This document shows, piece after piece, positions 1 to 5,171 of a stretch of DNA of 5,956 bases. The translations under genes were made by a program, and so were the position numbers. Source of the DNA: JBIQLO01 sp044464175 (GTDB taxonomy: Bacteria; Planctomycetota; Phycisphaerae; Tepidisphaerales; Tepidisphaeraceae); assembly GCA_044464175.1 (NCBI GenBank), contig JBIQLO010000230.1:1-5956 (forward strand), in the 5' to 3' direction. Position 1 is the stretch's first letter; each line of letters opens with the position of its first letter. The notes beneath the pieces were generated by a model that was not told the origin of the DNA, did not search any database, and worked only from the letters and a program-made list of their open reading frames with translations.

Positions 1-57
1 AAGATCGAGCAGGGCCACGAACTGATGGAGTATTTTCTGCGCGGCGGCAACCTGTAG
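1..57 (+). CDS. 3' end of an unidentified protein-coding gene
   Basis: An open frame enters from the left edge and ends at a TAG at 55-57. It gives 18 residues ending in EYFLRGGNL. The length is too short for a family assignment. The codon choice (GAG, CTG, GGC, CGC) resembles that of the genes downstream, so a real C-terminus is plausible. It lies 87 bases upstream of folE on the same strand, but folE has its own promoter-like sequence in the gap, so the two need not form an operon. The frame could also be open by chance over so short a stretch. Confidence 0.5.
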   Translation, partial: KIEQGHELMEYFLRGGNL

Positions 58-76
58 TCGGGCCTCATCCAATGTC

Positions 77-105
77 TCGACCCGGCCCCCCGCCTGCCCT
101 ATAAT
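77..105 (+). promoter_or_regulatory. sigma70-type promoter for folE
   Basis: A perfect TATAAT -10 box lies at 100-105. It is preceded by TCGACC at 77-82, which matches TTGACA at 4 of 6 positions, with an exact 17-base spacer. Transcription would begin near 112, leaving a leader of about 33 bases. The leader carries a purine-rich AAAAGAGA (133-140) 4 bases before the ATG at 145, which is a modest ribosome binding site. This is a pattern match only. Confidence 0.6.
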
Positions 106-144
106 TGCATCCTGTTTCAGCAATTTTGAACGAAAAGAGACCTG

Positions 145-804
145 ATGTCCCAAGACAACGGCCAATCCGCCAGCGCTTTTGATTTCGAAGAAGATGCCTC
201 CGACGCCTGGCCGCCAAGGATGCCCATGGCGGATGTGGACATTCCCCGCATCGAACGTGCTGTCCGCGAAATCCTGCTGGCCATCGGGGAGAACCCCGAC
301 CGTGAGGGACTGGCCAAGACCCCCAACCGGGTGGCCCGGGCCTATGCCGAAATCTTCGCCGGCATCCGCGCGGACCCCCGCGAGCACCTCAAGACCGTCT
401 TCCATGAACGCTACGATGAAGTGGTCCTGCTGCGCGACATCCGCTTCCATTCCCTCTGCGAACACCACCTGCTCCCCTTCATCGGCAAGGCGCACGTCGC
501 CTACCTGCCCGAGGGGAAAGTCGTCGGTTTGAGCAAACTGGCGCGCCTGGTGGAAGGCTTCGCCCGGCGCCCGCAGGTGCAGGAGCGGCTGACCACCCAG
601 ATCGCCGACGCCCTGATGGAGGAGCTCCAGCCCGCCGGCGCCGCCTGCGTCATCGAAGCCTCCCATACCTGCATGACCATCCGGGGCGCCCGCAAGCCCG
701 GCAGCCTGATGATCACCAGCGCCCTGCGCGGCATCTTCAAGGAGAATCCCGCCAGCCGCGAGGAGATCCTGGGGCTCATTCACTCCCCCAACGGTAAGCT
801 CTGA
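145..804 (+). CDS. folE: GTP cyclohydrolase I (FolE, type IA)
   Basis: This enzyme converts GTP to 7,8-dihydroneopterin triphosphate in the cytosol. That is the first step of the pterin branch of folate synthesis, and in some bacteria it also feeds queuosine. The 219 residues are close to the usual length (about 220 in E. coli). The zinc site is intact: C105 and H108 in SLCEHHLLPF, and C176 in ASHTCMTIRG. H107, H174 and R180 fall where the family has its catalytic and substrate-binding histidines and arginine. The block GLSKLARLVEGFARRPQVQE (129-148) and the early KTPNRVARAY stretch (58-67) are typical. Residues 1-32 form a variable acidic leader. The zinc-cysteine form separates it from the unrelated type IB (FolE2). 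The start is supported by the purine-rich AAAAGAGA just upstream and a consensus TATAAT at 100-105. No folate-pathway partner lies next to it; the next gene downstream is an unrelated membrane protein. Confidence 0.97.
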   Translation: MSQDNGQSASAFDFEEDASDAWPPRMPMADVDIPRIERAVREILLAIGENPDREGLAKTPNRVARAYAEIFAGIRADPREHLKTVFHERYDEVVLLRDIRFHSLCEHHLLPFIGKAHVAYLPEGKVVGLSKLARLVEGFARRPQVQERLTTQIADALMEELQPAGAACVIEASHTCMTIRGARKPGSLMITSALRGIFKENPASREEILGLIHSPNGKL

Positions 805-1051
805 TCGCTTCTTCCGCGGCGTTCTGCGCCTTCTCCGTCGCTTTGTCGGTTCCCTTCCCGCAGGAAAAACGCGGCCTGCCCGTGCGATCACACACGCGCC
901 ATCAAGCTCATCTGCATTGACGAGCCGATCCTCCCCCTCCAGTCGCGATCAAGCCTCGAAAAAATCATTTTTTTGCTCCCTATGGCTCGTGTCTGGTGCA
1001 TTGTTTGCTTACTCACACAACAGGATTAGGCACTAACAAAGGAGCGCGACC
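805..1051 (+). other. intergenic spacer with no gene recognised
   Basis: No convincing coding frame or RNA gene is seen in these 247 bases. There are three weak structural elements. A short GGCG/CGCC stem lies at 818-830. A GCAGG/CCTGC stem at 860-879 has a 10-base loop. An A6-TCA-T7 run at 959-974 is a palindrome made only of A/T pairs. None is a good intrinsic terminator. Just before the next gene, TTGTTTG (1001-1007) and CACACAA (1014-1020) form an imperfect inverted repeat (6 of 7 pairs). GATTAG at 1024-1029 is a poor -10 candidate. The promoter of the membrane-protein gene probably lies here but cannot be pinned down. Confidence 0.5.
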
Positions 1052-1711
1052 ATGACTCAATATCACTCTTCCTCCGCCCCCGTCGGTGGAACCACCTCCG
1101 TGACCACCCAATCGCTGGTGGTTTCTCATTCCGGCCTGCACTGGCCGGCCATTATCAGCGGCATCTTTCTCACCCTGACGTTGCTGATTATTTCCGCCGT
1201 TCTCGCCCAGGCCGTCGGGCTGGATTACACCTTCCAGACCGTCTCCTCCACCGGCCATGAAGTGGCCACCATCATCTGGGGCGGCGCGGCCGCCTTGATC
1301 GCCTTCGGCTTGGGAGCCTATCTGGCCTCCCGCGTCGCCCGCGGCACCGTCGGCGCCGGCAGCGCGATGCTCAACGGCTTTGTCGTCTGGGCCGTGACCG
1401 TGCCCATTCTCATCTATGTCCTGGGCACCGGCGTCGGCCCGATGCTTGGCAGGACCGCCCCCGACACGGCCAGCCTTCCGGCGATGATGGCCAACACGCA
1501 CAGTATGAACACAGCCCAGATGAACGCCGTTACCCCCGGCGACCAGACGCCCCACCGCGTCAGCCACCGGCAGGCCGCCGCCTGGTGGATGCTGGTTTCC
1601 ATCGGCTGTGGGTTGATCGGGTCGCTCCTGTGCGGCCTGAGCGGGACCCATCCGGGCACCGCCACCGATGAAATCCGCACTTCCTCCCATGTGCGACCGG
1701 CCGGCATCTAG
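1052..1711 (+). CDS. four-helix integral membrane protein of unknown function
   Basis: This is a 219-residue protein with four hydrophobic segments, at about 32-55, 71-93, 105-128 and 175-196. A strong AAAGGAG (1038-1044), 7 bases before the ATG, fixes the start. The segment order and the motifs HWPAIISGIFL (30-40), IAFGLGAYLASRVARG (83-98) and LNGFVVWAV (107-115) resemble, from memory, a widespread uncharacterised family of small bacterial membrane proteins with a 'W-x-A-x3-G ... GGYLAGR ... HG-VVWA' pattern. Here the usual His is Asn108. The arginines at 94 and 97 suggest that the loop between helices 2 and 3 is cytoplasmic, which would put the 129-174 loop outside. That loop holds M131, M145, M146, M152, M157, H150, H168 and H172. 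No signal peptide or enzymatic motif is visible. The gene stands alone between folE and the convergent aroA. The function is unknown. Confidence 0.85.
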   Translation: MTQYHSSSAPVGGTTSVTTQSLVVSHSGLHWPAIISGIFLTLTLLIISAVLAQAVGLDYTFQTVSSTGHEVATIIWGGAAALIAFGLGAYLASRVARGTVGAGSAMLNGFVVWAVTVPILIYVLGTGVGPMLGRTAPDTASLPAMMANTHSMNTAQMNAVTPGDQTPHRVSHRQAAAWWMLVSIGCGLIGSLLCGLSGTHPGTATDEIRTSSHVRPAGI

Positions 1712-1730
1712 CCGTCCATGACGAACACGG

Positions 1731-1772
1731 CAGGGACGATTCGCCCCTTTTAAGTGGCGCGAATCGCCCCTG
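1731..1772. terminator. inverted repeat between convergent genes, possible bidirectional terminator
   Basis: Two 14-base arms, cagggacgattcgc (1731-1744) and gcgaatcgcccctg (1759-1772), pair with one A-C mismatch across a 14-base loop. It lies 20 bases past the stop of the membrane-protein gene. Its right arm is coding sequence for the last residues of aroA, and the aroA stop codon (1750-1752) falls in the loop. Neither side has a run of T in the right place, so it is not a classical intrinsic terminator. It could still act as a transcript-end stabiliser or as a terminator of the U-less kind. Confidence 0.5.
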
Positions 1773-3072
1773 TCGCTTTCAGGTCCTCAAAGAATTCCGG
1801 ATAGGTCTTGCCCGTGCATTCCACATCCCGGATCGTGATCCCCTCGGCCCGGCTCCCCGCCACGGCAAAACTCATCGCCATCCGGTGATCGTCATAGGTG
1901 TCGATCGCCGCCGGTTGAATCCGCTCCGGCGGCTCGATCCGCAGTCCGTCATCCCCCTCGATCTCCACCACCGCCCCCAATTTGCTCAATTCCATCTGCA
2001 GAGCGGCCAACCGGTCTGTCTCCTTCACCCGCAGCGTGTGCAGCCCGCGAAGCGTCGTGGGGCCCTCGGCAAACAATGCCGTCACCGCCAGCGTCTGCGC
2101 CATGTCCGGCATCCCCGACAGATCGGCATCGATCCCCTCCAACCGGTCGGTCCCGCTCACCGTCAGGAAATCGGACCCGAAAACCAGATCCGCCCCCATC
2201 TGGTGCAGCAGGTCGGCCAAGCCCACATCCCCCTGCAGGCTGGATTTGCCCAGTCCCTCGATCGTCATCGTCGCCCCCGGCCGGATCGCGGCGGCCGCCA
2301 GGAAGTAACTGGCATTGGAGGCATCCGGCTCCACGGTGTAATTGGTCGGCTCATAACCCCCCGGCGGCACGATGATCCGAACCGGCTCGCCCGTATTGGG
2401 GTCGCGGATCAACTCCGGCGTTAATCCAAACTGGTCCATCAGCCGCATCGTCATGGCGATGTAGGGCCAGCTCGTCTGCCGCCCCTCCAAATCCACCTGC
2501 AACTCGTTACGGGCATAAGGCCCCACCATCAAAATGGCCGAGAGGTATTGCGAACTGAGCGTCTCCCCGTGTCGCAGCAGCCCCCCCGGCAGCCCATCGC
2601 TCAGGAGGCGAATCGGCGGGTAGCCCCGCTTTTCCAGGTACTCCACCCGCGCCCCCAGATTCCCCAGCATCTCCACCAGCTCGCCGATGGGACGTTGGCG
2701 CATGCGGGCGATGCCATCCAGATCATATTGGCCCCGCCCTAGGGCACACATCGCGGCCAGGAAGCGGATCGTCGTGCCGGAATTGCCGCAAAACAGCTCC
2801 GCCCGGTCGGCCGGAATGGTCCCGGAACGACCCTGAATCCAGAGCGTGCGGGCCGGCTCCTCCAATTCCAATTCAAACCCCAGCCGCTGGAGCGACTGGA
2901 TCATCACCCGCGTGTCATCGGCCAGAAGGACATTGGAAAGCCGGCAAGCCCCCCCCGCCAGGGCAGCCAGCACCAGGGCGCGGTTGGTCAGGCTCTTGGA
3001 ACCGGGCGGACAAAACGTCGCCCGCCACGGCTCGGCCGCCGGAATCAGCGTCAGATCGGACATGGGGGGCAT
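1750..3072 (-). CDS. aroA: 3-phosphoshikimate 1-carboxyvinyltransferase (EPSP synthase)
   Basis: This enzyme transfers the enolpyruvyl group of PEP to shikimate-3-phosphate, the sixth step of the shikimate pathway to chorismate, in the cytosol. At 440 residues it is close to the family's usual length and holds the expected two-lobed fold. PPGSKSLTNRA (22-32) carries K26, S27 and R31. LFCGNSGTTIRFL (93-105) is the PEP-loop signature. RQRPIGELVEML (125-136) and LSSQYLSAILM (172-182) agree with class I enzymes. MPDMAQT (321-327) holds the catalytic-type D323. RVKETDRLAAL (348-358) holds K350 and E351, YDDHRMAMSFA (393-403) holds R397, and TGKTYPEFFEDL (420-431) holds K422. Two in-frame ATGs exist, at 3072 and 3063. 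The first is preferred because GGAGGT (3088-3083 on the minus strand) lies 10 bases before it, against 19 for the second. It is convergent with the membrane-protein gene and divergent from the regulator. There are no other shikimate genes here. Confidence 0.97.
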   Translation of the reverse strand: MPPMSDLTLIPAAEPWRATFCPPGSKSLTNRALVLAALAGGACRLSNVLLADDTRVMIQSLQRLGFELELEEPARTLWIQGRSGTIPADRAELFCGNSGTTIRFLAAMCALGRGQYDLDGIARMRQRPIGELVEMLGNLGARVEYLEKRGYPPIRLLSDGLPGGLLRHGETLSSQYLSAILMVGPYARNELQVDLEGRQTSWPYIAMTMRLMDQFGLTPELIRDPNTGEPVRIIVPPGGYEPTNYTVEPDASNASYFLAAAAIRPGATMTIEGLGKSSLQGDVGLADLLHQMGADLVFGSDFLTVSGTDRLEGIDADLSGMPDMAQTLAVTALFAEGPTTLRGLHTLRVKETDRLAALQMELSKLGAVVEIEGDDGLRIEPPERIQPAAIDTYDDHRMAMSFAVAGSRAEGITIRDVECTGKTYPEFFEDLKATGAIRAT

Positions 3073-3082
3073 TATAGAAGCA

Positions 3083-3088
3083 ACCTCC
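3083..3088 (-). promoter_or_regulatory. ribosome binding site of aroA
   Basis: On the minus strand this reads GGAGGT, 10 bases before the ATG at 3072 and 19 before the ATG at 3063. The spacing favours the upstream start (protein beginning MPPMSDL). The aroA promoter itself is not clear. The only TATAAT on this strand (3076-3071) overlaps the start codon and has a poor -35 box. Confidence 0.6.
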
Positions 3089-3124
3089 CGCCGAAGCGAA
3101 GAAGCCCTCCGGCCAACAGCGGAA

Positions 3125-3153
3125 TTGACAGCTGTCTCTCCCCGCTGTATATA
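3125..3153 (+). promoter_or_regulatory. sigma70-type promoter of the regulator-pseudopilin operon
   Basis: A perfect TTGACA lies at 3125-3130, followed by a 17-base spacer and TATATA at 3148-3153 (4 of 6 matches to TATAAT). The predicted transcription start near 3160 gives a leader of about 24 bases that ends at the GGAGGT ribosome binding site. It lies in the 111-base region shared with divergent aroA. Both hexamers are overlapped by perfect palindromes, which points to repression by steric blocking. Confidence 0.72.
3127..3136. promoter_or_regulatory. candidate operator: 10-base perfect palindrome over the -35 box
   Basis: GACAGCTGTC is perfectly self-complementary and shares GACA with the -35 hexamer. 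Its centre (3131.5) is exactly 20 bases from the centre of the next palindrome (3151.5), so the two sit on nearly the same face of the helix. A 10-base palindrome can arise by chance; its position and spacing are what make it notable. Confidence 0.35.
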
Positions 3154-3157
3154 TACA
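3146..3157. promoter_or_regulatory. candidate GntR-type operator: 12-base perfect palindrome over the -10 box
   Basis: TGTATATATACA is perfectly self-complementary and covers the whole -10 hexamer. Its outer TGTA...TACA half-sites resemble operators bound by GntR-family winged helices, for example the TGTAC-GTACA core of AraR sites. The neighbouring gene encodes a protein of AraR-like architecture, so autoregulation is a natural inference. No second copy of this motif was noticed elsewhere in the window. Confidence 0.5.
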
Positions 3158-3174
3158 CATATAAGGCTGGACCC

Positions 3175-3180
3175 GGAGGT
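3175..3180 (+). promoter_or_regulatory. ribosome binding site that sets a TTG start
   Basis: GGAGGT lies 3 bases before the TTG at 3184. No in-frame ATG or GTG occurs close by, and the GntR domain begins about 17 codons later. The TTG is therefore the best start, although the spacing is shorter than usual. The close spacing and TTG codon may keep regulator output low. Confidence 0.55.
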
Positions 3181-3183
3181 CGA

Positions 3184-4341
3184 TTGCCCAGTGCCGCCCC
3201 ATCCAATCTACTCCTCAAAGCGGCCGATCCCAAGCCGCTCTACTATCGTCTCAAACAACTCCTCAAACGGGAAATTCACTCGGAATTTGAGCCGCACCAG
3301 CGCTTCTACTCCGTGCGGGAACTGGTCGCCCGCCACGGTGTCTCGGCCATCACCGTCACCCGCACCCTCCGCGACCTGGTGGAAGAGGGGTATCTCTATA
3401 CCCGGCAGGGAAAAGGGTCCTTCGTCAGTCCCCGCCCCGCCGATCGCCCACTCCGGCACGCCCACCGACCCCTGGTTATCTCCATCCCCCTGACCCGCAC
3501 CTTCGGTGAGGTGCTGAGCGAACCGCTGGGCATCGGACAGGATTATTTGCGGGGCATCGCCGACGCCGGCCGCGAGTTTGGGGCGGTGGTGGAATTCCAG
3601 CTCATCCCTTTGGAGCAGACCTTTGATTTCATCCTTGATCTGATCGAGCGGGACGGGCCCAATGGCGTGATCCTCTATGGCTCGCGCGACCCGGTCTATT
3701 CCCACCTGATCGACCGCGCCATCGACCGGCGCATCCCCTATGTGGCGTTCCAGCCGGAACGTGGATTGACCTGGGACCAGGTGCAGCGGCTGAACATCCA
3801 CTACGTCACCACCGACCAGCAGGAGGGACTGCGTCAGGCAACCGCCCACCTGATCGACCTGGGGCATCAACGCATCGCCTTCTGGCAACATGAGCGAACG
3901 GGCTTCACGCGCCTGGCCGGCTTCCGCCAGGCGATGCGCACGGCCGGGTTAAGCGTGGACCCGGCGCTGATTGAACACCGCTTTGACTTTGATGCGCCCT
4001 GCGTCCCAGCACTGCGGAGCCTGATCGACCGGGGCGTCACCGCCCTGGTCACCGCCAGCGATTACATCGCCATGAAAGTGCTGCGGGAGGCACAGCTGGC
4101 GGGCCTGGCTATTCCCGAGCAGCTTTCGGTCACGGGCTTTGACGACAATCCGGCCGCCGAACTGACCTCCCCCCCGCTCACGACAGTGTCGGTAGAGCGC
4201 TACCAGACCGGGCGGGAGGTGGCGATGGCGTTGATCCATCAGTTCCGCGACCCGGCTTCGACCCGTCGGCATCAGGTGCTCACGCCGACGCGGCTGGTGG
4301 TGCGCCACAGCGCCAGGATCATGCAAGGTGCGAATAAATAA
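3184..4341 (+). CDS. GntR-headed transcriptional regulator with LacI-type sugar-binding domain (AraR-like architecture)
   Basis: This 385-residue cytoplasmic DNA-binding regulator has two parts. Residues 18-82 form a GntR winged helix: PLYYRLKQLLKREI, then YSVRELVARHGVSAITVTRT as the helix-turn-helix, then LVEEGYLYTRQGKGSFV as the wing. Residues 97-378 form a periplasmic-binding-protein-like sensor of the LacI/GalR kind. It is marked by YVTTDQQEGLRQATAHLIDL plus GHQRIAF (207-233), TALVTASDYIAMKVL (286-300), and IPEQLSVTGFDDNPAAEL plus TSPPLTTVSV (310-337). These domains normally bind a sugar or sugar-like ligand that changes DNA affinity; the ligand cannot be read from sequence. The start is a TTG with GGAGGT just before it. 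Two palindromes lie on its promoter, so autorepression is likely. It ends 9 bases before a pseudopilin gene, and the TAA overlaps that gene's ribosome binding site, suggesting co-transcription. The family assignment is firm; the regulated pathway is inferred. Confidence 0.93.
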   Translation: MPSAAPSNLLLKAADPKPLYYRLKQLLKREIHSEFEPHQRFYSVRELVARHGVSAITVTRTLRDLVEEGYLYTRQGKGSFVSPRPADRPLRHAHRPLVISIPLTRTFGEVLSEPLGIGQDYLRGIADAGREFGAVVEFQLIPLEQTFDFILDLIERDGPNGVILYGSRDPVYSHLIDRAIDRRIPYVAFQPERGLTWDQVQRLNIHYVTTDQQEGLRQATAHLIDLGHQRIAFWQHERTGFTRLAGFRQAMRTAGLSVDPALIEHRFDFDAPCVPALRSLIDRGVTALVTASDYIAMKVLREAQLAGLAIPEQLSVTGFDDNPAAELTSPPLTTVSVERYQTGREVAMALIHQFRDPASTRRHQVLTPTRLVVRHSARIMQGANK

Positions 4342-4345
4342 GGAA
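4340..4345 (+). promoter_or_regulatory. ribosome binding site of the pseudopilin gene, overlapping the regulator stop
   Basis: AAGGAA shares its first two bases with the regulator's TAA (4339-4341) and lies 5 bases before the ATG at 4351. The overlap suggests translational coupling within one transcript. Confidence 0.6.
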
Positions 4346-4350
4346 CCATC

Positions 4351-5157
4351 ATGAAACGCAAACATGGATTCACCCTGGTAGAGCTGCTTGTGGTCATCGG
4401 GATTATCAGCATCCTGATCGCAATGCTCCTGCCCGCCCTGAACAAGGCGCGCGAGGCGGCCAAGTCCGTCTCCTGTCTGTCGAACATGCGCCAAGTGATG
4501 CTCGGGCTGGCCATGTACGCCCATGACAACCGGGGATGGCTGCCCTATTCCTCCAGCACCGACATCGTCAACGGCACCTCCCGGACCATGAGCTGGGCGG
4601 GGCGGCTGGCGGGACATCCCAACCATTATGTGCAGGGCGCCAAGGTCTTCATCTGCCCCAGCCGGATGGGCATGGCCCGGGATGAGTTCCTGCTGGATCA
4701 GATCACCCAGGCGGCTGCCGGCACCAGCGTCTTCGGGGGCGACTACAACAGCTACTGGAAGTACATCTCCTACAGCGCCAATCACCTCGGGGCGATGCCC
4801 TTCGATTCAGACTCAACCAAACGCCATCCGATCAAGCTTAGCCAGCCGGGATTGAACCCCGCCAGCATGGTGCTTCTGGTCGAGGGATATCGCACCGACT
4901 TCATTTCCGATGCCACGCATCAGTTCTACGGCTGGCATGAAATGTCGGTCAGTTCCGCCGGGTCGGTCTACGCCATTTGGACCCATTCCGGCGGCATGAC
5001 CAACGCGGCCTTTCTCGACGGCCATGGCGCCAGCCTGCAGGCCGGGGCCCTGGGATGGAACACCAAAGCCAACACCTGGGACAACACCAAAACAGGCGAT
5101 TCGGCCTGGAATCAGGGCCAACCCTGGTACGTCAACACGTTCACACACTTTCATTGA
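4351..5157 (+). CDS. type II secretion-like pseudopilin with prepilin methylation motif and C-terminal His...Asp-Gly motif
   Basis: The 268-residue protein begins MKRKHG|FTLVELLVV, a class III prepilin signal. A PilD-type peptidase would cut after G6 and methylate F7; E11 is the +5 glutamate. The hydrophobic helix runs to about residue 29, followed by NKAREAAKSVSCLSNMRQVM (31-50) and LAMYAHDNRGWLP (53-65), a block typical of the very numerous PVC-phylum pseudopilins. C42 and the C102 of FICPSR may pair. Near the end, H212 SGGMTNAAFL D223 G224 matches the 'H-X9-DG' motif family but with ten intervening residues instead of nine. It probably sits in the inner membrane with a periplasmic or exported globular domain. 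The role of these solo proteins is not established; links to a type II-like secretion system or to polysaccharide capture have been suggested by gene context. No secretion-machinery gene is present here. It lies in the middle of a regulator / pseudopilin / exported-protein cluster. Confidence 0.93.
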   Translation: MKRKHGFTLVELLVVIGIISILIAMLLPALNKAREAAKSVSCLSNMRQVMLGLAMYAHDNRGWLPYSSSTDIVNGTSRTMSWAGRLAGHPNHYVQGAKVFICPSRMGMARDEFLLDQITQAAAGTSVFGGDYNSYWKYISYSANHLGAMPFDSDSTKRHPIKLSQPGLNPASMVLLVEGYRTDFISDATHQFYGWHEMSVSSAGSVYAIWTHSGGMTNAAFLDGHGASLQAGALGWNTKANTWDNTKTGDSAWNQGQPWYVNTFTHFH

Positions 5158-5171
5158 ATCGCGGTTCGATC

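Noticed and set aside
57..86. Possible terminator hairpin between the first gene end and folE
   Set aside because: Only about six pairs, one of them G-U, with an 18-base loop and no T-run. It overlaps the folE -35 region.
818..879. Possible terminators after folE (GGCG/CGCC and GCAGG/CCTGC stems)
   Set aside because: The stems are only 4-5 pairs and no T-run follows, so they are not distinguishable from chance in GC-rich DNA.
1013..1690. Minus-strand 225-residue open frame opposite the membrane-protein gene
   Set aside because: The product is Gly/Asp/His-rich low-complexity sequence of the kind made by reading GC-rich genes backwards. The plus-strand frame has a strong AAAGGAG and four clear membrane helices.
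1885..2424. Plus-strand 179-residue open frame inside aroA
   Set aside because: It is rich in Arg, Pro, Gln and His and lies wholly within the conserved aroA coding strand.
145..3072. folE and aroA as a folate-biosynthesis gene cluster
   Set aside because: They are on opposite strands, separated by an unrelated membrane-protein gene, and have their own control regions. Both pathways lead toward folate, but proximity looks incidental.
3071..3076. TATAAT on the minus strand at the aroA start codon
   Set aside because: It overlaps the ATG at 3072, and its -35 position reads TCGCTT (2 of 6). It would only work for a leaderless transcript from the ATG at 3063, while a good GGAGGT supports the upstream start.
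3949..4785. Minus-strand 278-residue open frame across the regulator and pseudopilin genes
   Set aside because: It overlaps two well-identified genes, including their junction, and shows no recognisable motif. It is a shadow frame.
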